This document shows, piece by piece, positions 32,676-44,177 of a stretch of 64,000 bases of DNA. Source of the stretch: Fomitopsis serialis (lineage: Eukaryota > Basidiomycota > Agaricomycetes > Polyporales > Fomitopsidaceae); contig NW_025955038.1 of assembly GCF_022376445.1 (NCBI RefSeq), forward strand, positions 62,001 to 126,000, written 5' to 3'. How positions within the stretch are numbered: position 1 is the first letter of the stretch; every line of letters starts with the position of its first letter. Below the pieces are notes generated by a model. It ran no database searches. It was not told the origin of the DNA and saw only the letters and a program-made list of their open reading frames with translations. The position numbers and the translations under genes were made by a program.

Positions 32676-35600
32676 CTAGGCCGTGGCGAGTGTCTCGTAA
32701 ACCTCCACATCCCACATATCATTCAACCAGAAATAACCAGGTAGCTCGAGCACAGACGATTCGTCAAGTGAGTGATCCATCACACGCGCGGCGTGCACAG
32801 GCGAGAGGTCGACAGGTCGTACTATGCCGGTCAGTGGAACAACCTCACCTCCACGCTGAACTGTACCCCTGGCATCGAGGTAGCACCTTCGCTGGAGCCT
32901 GTACATGAGGATGTCCGCGGTCTTCTCGGGGTATCCACGCTCATCGACGTCAGCGAACTCGAAGTCTTGGATATAGCATAGTGGTACACGCAAGCGTTCG
33001 GGAGGACATGGCCTTTGCGAGGGATTAGCTCGAAGACAACTCGCACTTGGGCGATCAGAGAACCTAGAACATGGACCACTGAGCATGATGCATACACCAC
33101 GCGCGCCGCGATGAGAATTCACTTACCAGCCTGCCGCAACTGTCCATCCGCTCTGAGACTGTCGACGATGACCGGATCGCACATCCCGAAAGGGTACTTC
33201 GCACTCGGTGGAATTGCCCGAAGCGTCTCAGGATCCATGCGCACGGCGTCATTGTACGCGGAGAGCACTTGGATCCGGTAGGTCTCCCAGACGCACAAGT
33301 GATCAAGCCCGATGTCCTGATAGTAACTCGACCCTAGGTGAGGCATCCCTTGCCGGGCGTCGAGATCGAGGCCTTGCACGTAGTCAGCGAGAGCAGCGCG
33401 GAAGTCAGCGATTTTGTATACATCTGCCACTTTGTCGATAGCGTATGTCGCACTTGGCTGTTTGTTGAGGTGAAATGCAACGTTGGATCCGGTCGCACTG
33501 TGGGACCCCGTAGCGAACAGATTGCGCGTTGTCCTCGACGTGCGGATACAGCGCTCGGCGCCAGTTCCTGGCAACGCTTGCTCCAAGAGAGTGCGTGCGA
33601 GACCACGCGTGGCTGCATCCTCCAGCTCAACATCGCTCATCTCGTTGCGAGATTGGAGAACGCTACTGATGTCCGCGCCGTGAATCTTGAAGAGCGCGTA
33701 GAGCTCGAGGTTCCGCATCTTCTCGACGCGATCCAGATGACGCGCGCACTGCTCACCGAAGTCGGCACGCCGATGATTCGTAAACATCGTGAACGGCTTC
33801 TTGGCTTCAGTACGGAGCAGGCGTTCGACGGAGTCGCAGCTCCACTGCGGAAGGGCTCCATGGGAAAGGATGACCGGAACATAGTTAGATAAGATTTCGA
33901 GTTTGGGGATTCGCCAGTGCGTCAGTGAACCACGCCCACCAGCCGCCATAATCGCCTTCTTATGCTCGTGGAAGGTACGTAGGTCTGTTGTCATCTTAGC
34001 GAGCGATGAAGGCGTATGACGAGGACTCTGTGCAGCAAGGAGGAAGTCGAGGATCGCACGCATAGCGCGCATGAACCCGGGTGAAACGGCACCTTCGATG
34101 GCGACAATGGTCGTGCGCATGATCTCCCGATGCATTCGACCAGTCATCTGCTTCACCTCAGACACTCGTCGCAAGGCAGCATAGCCAATGCGCTTGTGTC
34201 GTGCGGCGAAGCGACGATCCAGTTCATGGGCGCCGACAGCGATCTGGCAAGCCGGGAGGAGGTGGTCGAAGAAAAATTTGTAGTTGGAGTGTAAGAGGTC
34301 GGAAACACAGAAGATGGATGGGTCGGTGAAGAGATAGTCGCGCCACCACGGCATGTGTACGCCGTTCAATCCGACCTTCTTGCATTCTCGCTGGAAGTCG
34401 TGCAACTTCCAGGGATCGACGACCTTCGAGACAGAGTGGATGAGGTCCAGGGTATGGGCTTTCGTGCGCCGTGCATAGACTTTGCCGTCACCGAACTGGC
34501 TAGACGTGGCAAGAGAAACAGGGGAGACGGACGAGCCAACCGCCGCCATGGAAAGGTGTTCGACAAGGTCACCTGAAAGAGCAACGACAGGGGGATGAAC
34601 GATGCGCACATTCCCGTATGCATCAGCCATTGGATACCCAAAACGAGCGGCAGTCTTGAGTTTTGCTGTCACGAGGTCCATGGCTTCGTGCAGGACACGG
34701 TTAGCCAGGATACCCTGGTAGCTTGTATGTACGGCGAACTTCGGCACTGGGAGGTACGCAATGCACATCCATGCATCGTTGGAAAGTTTTGAGCGAATCG
34801 TGGCGGGGAGACCCGCTAAGGTCAGCAAGAGAGGGTGCATCTCGTAGTCTCCGGAGTGACTGGAAACTGCCAGTTTGTCCGAGCCCAGATGCACGCCAAC
34901 TACCTCTGCGCCAGTCGGGAGCTTGCTCTGGTGAGTATAGTTATGAATATTGTCAGCACACGATGGACGTCATCGAAGATTATGGCTTTACCTGCATATT
35001 CCAAGCCAGTGTAGCTGTACTGAAGTCAGTGATAACGCGCTGGCCCATTTGCGTATGCACAACCTCGGGTCCCGTGCTGACATACGGTCCGAACAGCGGA
35101 TGCCCGTATAAGAACTCCACGCACTCCAGTGCGTCACGGAAGATCACCTTCGGTTCACCGTAACGAGCGATAGGTGGATAACCTTCGACCTTGATCGTTG
35201 CTGTTTGCCAGGCTGGACCAGACGGCTGGACTTCGATCCACGAACGCAGTGTGTGGCACGAATGGAAGGAAGGCGTATGGCGGCGAACCTACGGAAATGG
35301 TAGAAAACGCATGAGTCGACATCATGTTAATGGACGACTCGCTTACCCAGTCCAATTTGAGAAACTCATCTATCATGGTGGAGTTCATCCGCTCGTTCAT
35401 CCATCGTGCCAACTGTAGCTCTGCGTAATCGGTGAATGGGTAGCACGGATTTTTGAGACGATCCTTTGCATGTTTATCCGTGCTGAAGGTGTCGAAGAAC
35501 GTTGGGAGCGCCTCGTTTCTGACCCGGTACTGGCAGTTTGGGTGCTTGACTGGCTCAGTCTCTGAACCAGGTCGTGACGCGAAGTCCCGTAGATGCGAGT

Positions 35601-35724
35601 CGAGTGGATGGTGGAGGCTGATGTGTTGCACTAGTACGTCGTAGGAATCAAATTGACGAAAACAGTCAACACAGACGATAGGGAAGCCGTTCTGGTAGAG
35701 GTCGCCATGCAGACTGGCATCCAT
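32676..35724 (-). pseudogene. Plavaka-type transposase, one frameshift
   Basis: Transposase of the basidiomycete Plavaka group (CACTA/CMC supergroup). Exon 1 (35724 to about 35340) has the N-terminal C2H2 finger CVDCFRQFDSYDVLVQHISLHH and YAELQLARWMNERM. The next exon reads IARYGEPKVIFRDALECVEF..TATLAWNM. The main exon from about 34915 carries VGVHLGSDKLAVSSHSGDYE, WRDYLFTDPSIFCVSDLLHS and HWRIPKLEILSNYVP. After an intron near 33115-33060 the frame reads VRVVFELIPRKGHVLP, then must shift by one base at the GGG run 33000-33002 to continue ERLRVPLCYIQDFEF and end PGYFWLNDMWDVEVY. This lesion, or a sequencing error there, breaks the protein. Terminal repeats were not identified. Confidence 0.82.
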
Positions 35725-36023
35725 GGGTCCTAGCTTGCCAGTGGCAGTCGCACCGCTCAGGAGACTCGGCGTGAGCTGCTCAATTGGCAGAGTAGATTAC
35801 GTAAACACGAAAAAAGCGCCCGTCTGGTGACCCAGACGGCAGCCTAAGGCTGGTATCCTATTGTATACTACAAAAGTCCGTGCGTATAGTACGGTCCGTT
35901 ACGAATTCCAACACTAGTCCGTTCACACGGTCTCTGTCAGCTATTGCCTGCGCTGTGAGCACAGCCGTCTTGTCTTGTCTCGTCCTTCCACCATACAGCA
36001 ACACTTTCACGCTCATCGCACAA
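35725..36023. other. Intergenic with a perfect hairpin
   Basis: CCGTCTGG-TGAC-CCAGACGG at about 35819-35838 is a perfect 8 bp stem. It may belong to the Plavaka right end or be a terminator-like structure. No gene seen. Confidence 0.45.
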
Positions 36024-36693
36024 TGACTTCTGTCCACTCCAACATCGAACTCCAGAAAGACAATCCTCCAGTCACACTGGAGTCATCTTATCCCTCGTCG
36101 CAGCCAGATGGTGGATCGGCGACATCATCCCCTGACTGCTCAAGTTCAGTGGCTCCTGGTACGTGCTACAACCAGTGACTCGATCTTTGTGACTGAAATC
36201 TGGATCCAGCAACTCCTAGGGAGGCCCGTGGTCGTTCCACCAGCATTACATCCCAGGACTCCAGCCGCCGCACCTTGCGTAGCCCTGGCAAGGGACGTGC
36301 TCGATACAGTCCTTACCCTGGAGCACTGCATCATCAGTCTCGAGGAATCAAGTTCGGCGACATCGTTGATAGTCTTGGCTGCGAACTTCCGTTTGCAATC
36401 TTAGTATGTCTGCCTACGTCTCAAAGCCGAATACCACTGATGCCGTTTATTAGACATCTAGCGACACAAGTCTTCCTGAGCCCGACGAGATGTCTGAAGA
36501 TGCGATTGCCCTCATGATCGACGCGCAGAGGTCTGCCCTTGTCGCTCGTGTCCAAGAATGCAATGCGCTCGACTCCAAGATTCACGAGAAGGAACGACAG
36601 ATTCGGCTCCTCAAGTCCATTAGGGCAACGCAGACGAACTGTATCCACGTTACCGAGGAGAGTCTCCACAGGCTGGAGGACCTTGCGCAGTGC

Positions 36694-38609
36694 TAGTGCA
36701 GAGCACGGGTACACCCGCGGGTGTCCCGAGGTGTACCCGTACCCGTACCCGCCCCGGGTACCGACCCGTGACAGCGGGTACGGGTTTTGCACGGGTGCAG
36801 GCGGGTTCGCGGGTCCACGGGTAAGTGAACGGGTCCTGCCCACCGTCGCAGCCACCCATGATCGTTCCGTGCCTCCTTCCATTCGTCAGCAGTGCTCGTC
36901 CACTCACTCACCTGCCCGCTCGCCCGCTCACCCACTCGATCGCACGCCCACTCGCCAGCCCGCTTTCCCGCCGTCTGCTTGCTCGTCCACACGTTCGCCG
37001 ACCGTATGTTAGAGGGCAGCGCGGCGACGTGGCTGTGGCAGGGCGAGAAGGCGGTGGCGTGTCGTGGAGGGCCCAAGCTCGCCACTAGACAACCCGTCAT
37101 TGTGCGGGGACGCCTGGCATGCGCAGTTAATCCTCGGCACGCATCGCACGCGTCCGAGAGATGGTAGGACGACGGGGGAGGACTGGGAAGGCGGCGGCGC
37201 ACGAATAGACGACCTCGCTCTTCCGCGGGGTACGTGCTGCGTGCTCGGCATGCGTTTGGCGCGTCCGAGAGCTGCAGAGCGTGGGGTGGCGAGGTAGGAG
37301 GGCTAGGGCATGGCGATAAAGCAGCGACGTGGCGGGGAGGGCCCGAGTTTGCGATCAGATGTCCCGCCGTCGCGCCGGGACGCCTGGGATGCGCTATACA
37401 TCCTCGGTGCGCATTGCACGCGTCCGAGGGTCGCTGAGACGGCGGGGGCAAACGGACAGACAGCCCCATTCTTCTGCGGGGTTGCCTGTCGTCTGTGCCA
37501 AGACCGCGGCACGCGTTCGATGCGTGCGAGACGCGGGCAGCCGGAGGGCGGTGGTAAGCGGGGAGGGAGATGCGGTAGTGGGGAAGGCGGTGCGATGCGA
37601 ATAGACGACCCCGCTGTGATGCGGGGTCGTCTTGTGTGTTGGGTTCGTGCTCGGCATGCGTTTGGTGCATCCGCAAGGCGTAGAGGGCGCGAGGGCGTGA
37701 GGGCGGGGGTGTGGTTGATAAGGAAGGTGGTGACGTGGTGGCGGGCGTAGAGCACGAGGTGACGAGCCCGCTCTTATGCGGGGCGTCTGACGTGCAGTAT
37801 ACGACCTCGGAACGCTTTTGGTGCGTCCGAGACGAGGTAGGAGGGCGAGGGTGGGCTACGAAGCCGGTAGGGGAGCTGGTGATGATGGCTCACCTATACA
37901 TGCCATCTCGCGGCCCTCATTCGTTGTCTCGCCAGCTCGTCCGCCTGCCAGCTCCCCCGCACACGCGCTTACTCGCCAGCCCGCCCGCATGCCTGGTAAC
38001 CTGCTCGCTCGTCTGCCCGCCCGCCCGTTCGTCAGGCGTGTCCCCACGCAGGACAAATCCCCGTGTGCTCGCGATCGTCGTACGCGTCGCGCAGCAGACT
38101 GGTGCTGCGCAGAGTCGCTGCACCCTGCGCTCGTTATCAGCGAACCTGCCTGCCCGTGTTTGCACTCGCCTTTCCCGCCCTTCGCTTATGTGCCCGCTGT
38201 CCGTTCGTTGGCTGCAAAGTTGCGCGTTCGAGGATGTTGTGTTCGGGCAGTGGGATGGTACGAGCGCGTGGGGCGGGGCTGGCGTATGCGAGCGGGCGAC
38301 TCGTGGGTGAGACAGGCGAGACAGGCGAGGGCGAGACGGGCGAGAGCGAGCGGGTGAAAGAGGCCGGGCATGAGAGGCCCGTGAGAGGACGACCGACGCG
38401 CAGGTGTTGACGCGGTGGGGTGCGCAAACAGCCTATGGCGCGTCGCTGTGTTGTTCGACACGGCGGGCGGCGTCTGGCGCTTGCGCAAGTGACGGGTATG
38501 GTCACGGGTACGGGTTCGGTCCGGGTCACAAAAACGTGACCCGTACCCGTACCCGGGCATACCCGTACCCGCTACCCGCGCGGGTTCCCACGACCCGTGC
38601 TCTGCACTA
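36694..38609. mobile_element. hAT-like non-autonomous element (1.9 kb) with G/C-rich subterminal repeats
   Basis: Ends are perfect 17-base inverted repeats TAGTGCAGAGCACGGGT; the TAGTG start fits the hAT consensus. Flanks share TTGCGCA (36683-36689 and 38610-38616), near the 8-base hAT target duplication; four extra bases (GTGC) lie between the left flank and the element. Both subterminal regions are packed with CGGGTAC/ACCCGTACCC repeats (36700-36840, 38490-38595), likely transposase binding sites. The interior holds CTCGCCC-type repeats and a palindrome array. No transposase is encoded. Confidence 0.8.
37086..37840. repeat. Six-unit degenerate array of palindromic motifs inside the hAT-like element
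   Basis: A 27-28 base motif of form CTCGG..CGC.TTTGG.GCGTCCGAG, itself an inverted repeat, occurs at about 37133, 37244, 37403, 37506, 37650 and 37806. Each is preceded by a second motif ending gcggg(g/a), often with the hairpin-forming gacgacc(t/c)cgct...gcgggg. Spacing is 103-159 bases. The units are diverged from each other. Confidence 0.75.
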
Positions 38610-38827
38610 TTGCGCACGAGCATGGGATCGATATCGAACCGACCATCCAAGCCACACTGAAAGCCGAGCACCGTAAATGGCGCAAGGCCTTCAAAGCCGA
38701 AGTCGCCGATCTCTCGGTGTCGTCCGAGGATGAGGACGACGACAGTGACATATACAGTTCTTTTGGCGAGGTTCGTGAAGACCTGCTCGCTATCGTGAAC
38801 GCCAAGCCTACAGTGGCTGGAGGCTGA

Positions 38828-39280
38828 GAGGGAGTTGTGTAGACGAGCATGCAATGGTACGTCTATGCCTTAAATTCGTACTCACATACTCATCCTATTA
38901 CGGTCTAGCCACAGTACAGGCTTTTTTCATATCACGACTATTTGAATTCCCCTAGCGTGCCATTCCCTATGTTTTGTTGTAACATCATCCTTGTGCCCTC
39001 TCCTGTCGACGCCTCGACATCCGTGTCAGCCGACCTTCCTCGCTGGGCTTGCGCTTAGAGCTGGCCTGCCATCCTTTCATTGACATTTGCACCTTGCCCT
39101 TTCTGCCCACGTGTCGTGTTGTAAGCTCTCCGTTGTACGTATTTGCTGTGTGAATGTAACTTTAGTATGAGCTATTTTCATCCTGTCTCGTCTCGTCTTG
39201 TCTCGTCTCATCACAGGAAGCAGTCGTGAATACCCACGACTGCACGTTGTCTCTCACCAGTCACCAGCTCTGTCACCGCC
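38828..39280. other. Intergenic
   Basis: No gene seen; contains the promoter of the following gene, with a tctcgtct-type pyrimidine repeat near 39187-39210. Confidence 0.5.
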
Positions 39281-39683
39281 ATGTCAGAGCATAGCGCCCC
39301 GACATCCTCACAAAATCGTCGGGCTAGGGGCCCTGTGAGGCCAACGGAGCCTCGGGTTTGTAAAGATATTCTACTTAATCACACAGGATCACTGAAAATT
39401 CGCAGAACGTACGCGCAAATCGCATGGCGGAACTCAATCCAGCGGGAAACCCACAATCGACTCAACTTGGACTCGAAGGGGATCACGCAGCACCAGCAAT
39501 AGGTTATGACTACGGTTATGACTACGGTTATGATCCTGCTATGATGCAGGTGCAGGTGAGTACGAAGTTGAGCTACTCGGACTACTCACTGAGTCACAAG
39601 TGCGTAGGGTGCGGTGCAGAGTGAATCCGACCACTCCATGGCCCTGCAAGATGACCTCACAAATCCACTCAATGCACTCCCCT

Positions 39684-39868
39684 TGTGAGAACAAGCGGAA
39701 CGACGGTCGACGGGCGCGAGTGTCCCGGGCGCGGACGATGCCCGAAGGGCAATCGCGTGAGGTATGTACATCGAAAACCCCTGTATATATACCCTTCCCT
39801 TATCCATTTTCGGCCAGGTACTATCGCGGCCGAGCTTGCGAGCTCGTCCCTGACCTCGTGTTCCAACA
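39684..39868. repeat. Terminal repeat of small LTR element (left)
   Basis: 185 bp, TGTGAGAACAAGCGG to GTTCCAACA, same as 40569-40753. Preceded by CCCCT. Confidence 0.9.
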
Positions 39869-40568
39869 CACTCCCCCGAGCGAAGCAAGCGAGCGCGTTG
39901 TGTGCACTCCCACAGTTCAACATCCGGCACTCCCCCAAGCTCAAGTCTTCATCCTCTCGGCGCAGTCATCCAGCTCCGGCACCCATTCCAACACTCCGAC
40001 ATTCGGCCGATAGTCCATGCTCATGCGAGCTCCGACGGGCGACCCTTAGGTGCGAAGGTAAGGCGTACACGTACGGCGGCGCGATCCTCGTCCAAATCCG
40101 GCAACTCTTCAACATCTCCAGCAACGGCGGCGGTTCGATCAACGGTGTCCTCGACAGACGGTTCGGCGGTGCCCTCGGCAGGCGGTTCGGTACCCTCGGC
40201 GGGCGGTTCGACAGTTCAACAGTTCGGCGGTTCGACGACGGTACCCTCGGCGGCGGGCAAGACAACGGTTCGGCGGTGCAGCGGTGGACAGCTTCGGCCC
40301 TGTCCCGGGCGGTTCGGTTCGACAGGTCGATCGTACGACGTGCGGCGGCGGTGGCGCGCGTGTGGCGTTCAACGGCGGGTAGACGGCTTCAGCCCCGTCT
40401 AGGCAGGTGGGTCGACGACGACGGCGGGAGTCTGCGGCACAGCGACGGCCAGCAGAGCATCGGCGAGTGACAGCATGCGCGCGAGGTACGGCAACGCAGC
40501 GAGCGGCGGGCTTTCAGCTGCCCCCAGAGCCTTCTGGTAGTAAACCCCCAGGTGGGCTGACGCGATTG

Positions 40569-40753
40569 TGTGAGAACAAGCGGAACGACGGTCGACGGGC
40601 GCGAGTGTCCCGGGCGCGGACGATGCCCGAAGGGCAATCGCGTGAGGTATGTACATCGAAAACCCCTGTATATATACCCTTCCCTTATCCATTTTCGGCC
40701 AGGTACTATCGCGGCCGAGCTTGCGAGCTCGTCCCTGACCTCGTGTTCCAACA
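40569..40753. repeat. Terminal repeat of small LTR element (right)
   Basis: 185 bp copy matching 39684-39868. Followed by CCCCT. Confidence 0.9.
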
Positions 40754-42748
40754 CCCCTTCGCACACTGGCAAGAGCTGCAACTCGGAGAGTTCGCGGTCG
40801 GTGATCAGGACCTTAACACAGCCGCTGAGGGAGGCCAATTTGTAGCTGAAACCCCGCACGGCCAGTTCGCCACAGCCCCGCATGGCCAGTTCGCAGCCGA
40901 CCCGCACAGCCAGTTCGCAGCCACCATGCAAGGCGAATTCACCGCCGCCGCCGTACACGAGCAGTTCACTACCGCCGCGCAAGGTCAATTCACGCCCGAC
41001 ACACAAGGTCACTGGCAGCTCGCGCCCACCGCAACGCAACGTCAATTTGCGCCCACCGCGGTGCAGGACCACTTCGCTACTGCGGTGCAGGACCACTTCA
41101 CACCCACTGCGCAAGGCCAGTTCGCACCTCCCACTGCGCAAGGTCAGTTCGTGCCTGCCGCGCAAGGTCAGTCTGCGCCCACCGCGCAAGGTCAGTTCGC
41201 GCCCGCCACTGTTCAAAACCCGTTCGACTTCGGCACGAACATCCAGGCATCCGGATCCAGTGTTGCGTCCTGGCGCGACCGTACGCGCACTGGCATGGAT
41301 CAGCCTGGCAGTAATGAAAGCTCTCGGCACAGTAGTGTCGGTGTGGATCGCTACCGATCATCTAGTACAGCATACCACTACCATCCCTACACGACTACTA
41401 GTTGGGGTATCGAGCGATTTCAGCCCGGGCCCAGGCCCCTCCCGTCGCAGGTACAACGAGGGCTTAGTCGGGTCATGTCAACTCAAGTCAGTTCGAGGGA
41501 TGTCCTTCAGACGCACCGGGGGGGTCTCGGTACCCTGCAAGACTTCCGGCATCGGGTAAGAACACTGATTCGATTCGAATTCAAGTTGTGAGCTTGCTGA
41601 TTGACAACGCAGCAGGCCGAAGTATGGATGCTAGCTCACCCCAGCGGCCTGTTGCTCCCCGACTTGAAGTGCCAAATAGCCCACCTCTGCAACCCGTACA
41701 ACTCAAAGACATTCCAGATGATCTTGCGAAGCAGCTCCGGCTGCAATATATCCCGGAGCTCAAGGCTACGATGGAGGAGTTTATCATTGTCACGGGTGCA
41801 TTCCCTGAAAGGAATACGATTAAAGACCTTGCGTCAAGTGCCATCTTCAGTGCGTCTCGCGAAGACCGCCACAGTCATGCAATACCCGGGAATCTACGAG
41901 GTAAAATAGTTGACTACGATCCTTGCTGCGACACTATCCTCTTTAACAAAGCATGTATCTCCTTTCTATCACAGTATCTTCTCAATTGCTAATTGAGCTC
42001 CTTATAGGTCACGGACATGGTGTCGACCTTCCGAGGCACCTTCAAGTCAGTTGCCGCCCACCTTTTTCCCTTGACCCATCGCGACTTTCTAGTGCCTGCC
42101 CAGGCGCACGACCTCTCGGGGCAAGACCTCAGCGGGATGACGATCAATGGCACCGAGGCCAGCCTGAGCAGGAAGACGTGGGTCAGCGAGGCTGTCGATG
42201 CGAATGTCACTATGACGCCGCTGTTGCACATCATGGATCCACACGACAAGGTATTCCCATTTTTTTAATAACTCAACAAGTACTGACAGATACTGTTCTG
42301 TACAGTACACCGTTGTCGGAGCATTTGAAAGCGGGGGTTTGATCCCTGCGATTCTTGATGCTGTATTCTTTCAACACGCCTATGGCTTGGGCCACACGCG
42401 CCCAACAGTCTTCGAAGACGGAATCCCGACTCAGGCGATGGCAATCGCAGCCGCAGCTGTGATCTGCTGTGCAGACGAGTTCTACAAAACTGGTACACTA
42501 CGCTCAAAGACAAGTTTTAGTACTGACACCTACGAGCGCAAGGCCGTCCAAATCGCCAGTTATATCGACAGCCTCAAGACAGCAGAAACTGACGTTGGTG
42601 CACGGTTCAGGCGGCTGAACTCAAACATCGTTCATGCTGGGAAGTGAGTAATTTTTTTGTTCGTGACCTCAGTTATTGTTTTACTATGCGTTCTTTCAGG
42701 CTGTGGGCAATGACTCCACAAATTCAGCCCGAAGGCCCAGGAGTTTGA

Positions 42749-44177
42749 AGATGCTGTGTATTGCTCGCACGCCATGATGTCTACGAAATGTACAATATAT
42801 GCTGAATGTTCGGGATAAGCAGACGTTACCCTTGTCCGAAAAGGCGTCCGTAATTAGCTAACACCACTTCGCGTCGATGCTAAGCCTTACCGACACTCCG
42901 GAATGGTTGTCCAATAGGACTCCTTTCCGACCGGTTTCTCAGACCAGACCGGTCGATCGTCGGCATTTGAATTCTGCGACTTTACAGATGCAGTGGCCTC
43001 AGTCGCACGGCGAAGAGGAAGCCAGAGAAGCCAGCTGAGCAAAGGTCGCCATGACCAAGGACGTCGACCGATATGGCTGGGCTGATCAGAACGTGCGCCG
43101 GTCACCGACACATGATCCCTCCTTCCGGTCCCTGCAGGGACGCCCAGTTTTATTCACCATTTTCCGCCTCGAGCGACAAGGGTGTTGTTGGACGAGACAC
43201 ATATCCAACATACCGTTCAATAGTGCAAGCCTCGCCCCAATGTCGCCTTGCGTTGTGTCGACCGCTCTTCCGTGCTGTCCACACGAGGTCAGTTCCCAGT
43301 TTAACTGACAGTTTCGGAAACGCACGACTTCATTGACTGAGAATAACTCGGCAACGATGCAAATACATAGTAGTGTGTTGAATGTACCGAACGCGAAAGC
43401 CGGTCACGTAGTCGTTCGCGCTCGTGCGGGAGAAGATGGTGGTGGCTCGAGGTCAAGGTAGGTGCTGCGTTCATTCGGACGATGTGTTCTTTACTTACTT
43501 ACTGTAAGTACGCACGGCTCGCGCATGTCTGGGAGTAAGTACACTAAGTATCGTGGAATCGTCGTCATCGCGTGTCTAGAACAGGCCGGTCTCATTGCCT
43601 AATACAGCCACGAACGTGCTTAAAAAGGAAAATACCTACCTTACGACCCTCTACCCTCGAGTTCAACTTACCTCTGCGCAGAGAATCATCAGAGCGAAGG
43701 ATTCTGGCACGTAGAATCGTTTATGATAATTGTTGAAGGAGGCGGAGGGGCACTATGTCGCGGGACGAGACGGACCACAACCGGCCCGCTCTGGTCACCG
43801 CTCGCTGCAGCGCTGCTGGCAGCCCGATGGGCGCTCTGCGCTCAGTACTCAGTTCTTCAAGACGAACGTTTAAACAGCGACGATCAACTGAAGACTCGGT
43901 CGAGCACGCACATTAAAGACGCTCGCTGGCCTTTAAGTTATGGTCTGCAACGGAGAATAGTACACGCAAATCCTCGCGCTCAAAGTATTCTTCAATCTGC
44001 GGATCCTTGAAAGCGCCATCACCGCAAACGCAATCCCGTCAACAAAGGTCTGTCACTCCGAAACGTTCGAAAGCATTCACCAAGTTGTTGAAAAGAGATT
44101 TGGCAGGCATACTATTCGCGGTGCTTTGACAGTGACGCGCTCATCTATCCTGCGAATATAAACTCAACCAAGGCTGT
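42749..44177. other. Intergenic (1.4 kb)
   Basis: No gene supported. The motif tggtctgcaacggagaata occurs at 43941. An ATATAAA lies just before the F-box-like start. Confidence 0.5.

Larger units (their letters stand above)
36024..38827 (+). pseudogene. Hypothetical coiled-coil protein gene interrupted by a hAT-like element
   Basis: Exon 1 (36024-36158, MTSVHSNIELQKDNPPVTLE) joins in phase to exon 2 (about 36209-36401, EARGRSTSITSQDSSRRTLR..GIKFGDIVDSLG) and then exon 3 from about 36452 (EPDEMSEDAIALMIDAQRSA, HEKERQIRLLKSIRA). The frame reaches EESLHRLEDLA at 36689 and is cut by the element 36694-38609. The rest (HEHGIDIEPTIQATLKAEHR, then an acidic serine run VSSEDEDDDSD) continues from about 38616 to stop 38827. 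Removing the insert with one copy of TTGCGCA restores the frame. No known domain: a short charged helix in the middle and an acidic tail. Function unknown. Confidence 0.75.
39684..40753 (-). mobile_element. TRIM-like LTR element (1070 bp, no gag or pol)
   Basis: Two 185 bp direct repeats that look identical, with a perfect 5-base target duplication (CCCCT at 39679-39683 and 40754-40758). Read on the minus strand the LTR begins TGTTGGAACACGAGG and is preceded by a purine tract (cgggggagtg), so the element is oriented minus, like the gag-bearing element at 26263 whose LTR also begins TGTTGGAACA. The 700 bp interior encodes no recognisable gag or pol and contains CGGCGGTTCG-type short repeats (40120-40320). 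It inserted into an exon of the DUF6532-like gene. Confidence 0.88.
39281..42748 (+). pseudogene. DUF6532-like protein gene interrupted by an LTR element
   Basis: Exon 1 starts MSEHSAPTSSQNRRARGPVR. Exon 2, from about 39406, encodes MAELNPAGNPQSTQLGLEGD and three GYDY-type repeats. Exon 3, from about 39621, reads SMALQDDLTNPLNALP and is cut at 39683 by the LTR element. Coding resumes at 40754 as FAHWQELQLGEF without frame change, followed by about 15 imperfect repeats around QFAPTAQG (40850-41220). The C-terminal part (PDDLAKQLRLQYIPELKATM, TDMVSTFRGTFKSVAAHLFP, VVGAFESGGLIPAILDAVFF) looks like DUF6532, a domain common in Agaricomycetes with unknown role. A last small exon ends PQIQPEGPGV at 42748. 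The intron around 41900-42005 is uncertain. Probably nuclear or cytosolic; function unknown. Confidence 0.7.

Noticed and set aside
35776..35793. A-box-like gctcaattggcagag, possible tRNA or SINE
   Set aside because: No B box follows within a tRNA-sized distance.
28270..35810. Shared word tagattacgtaa at about 28283 and 35797
   Set aside because: Only 12 bases match and the flanks do not align; treated as chance.
36693..37676. 327-codon minus-strand open frame with repeated SDA.NACR-like peptides
   Set aside because: It lies wholly in the GC-rich palindrome array of the hAT-like element, where stops are rare; the peptide repeats simply mirror the DNA repeats.
39685..40470. 261-codon open frame through the small LTR element
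   Set aside because: Starts in the LTR and runs antisense to the inferred element direction through short repeats; no gag or pol motif.
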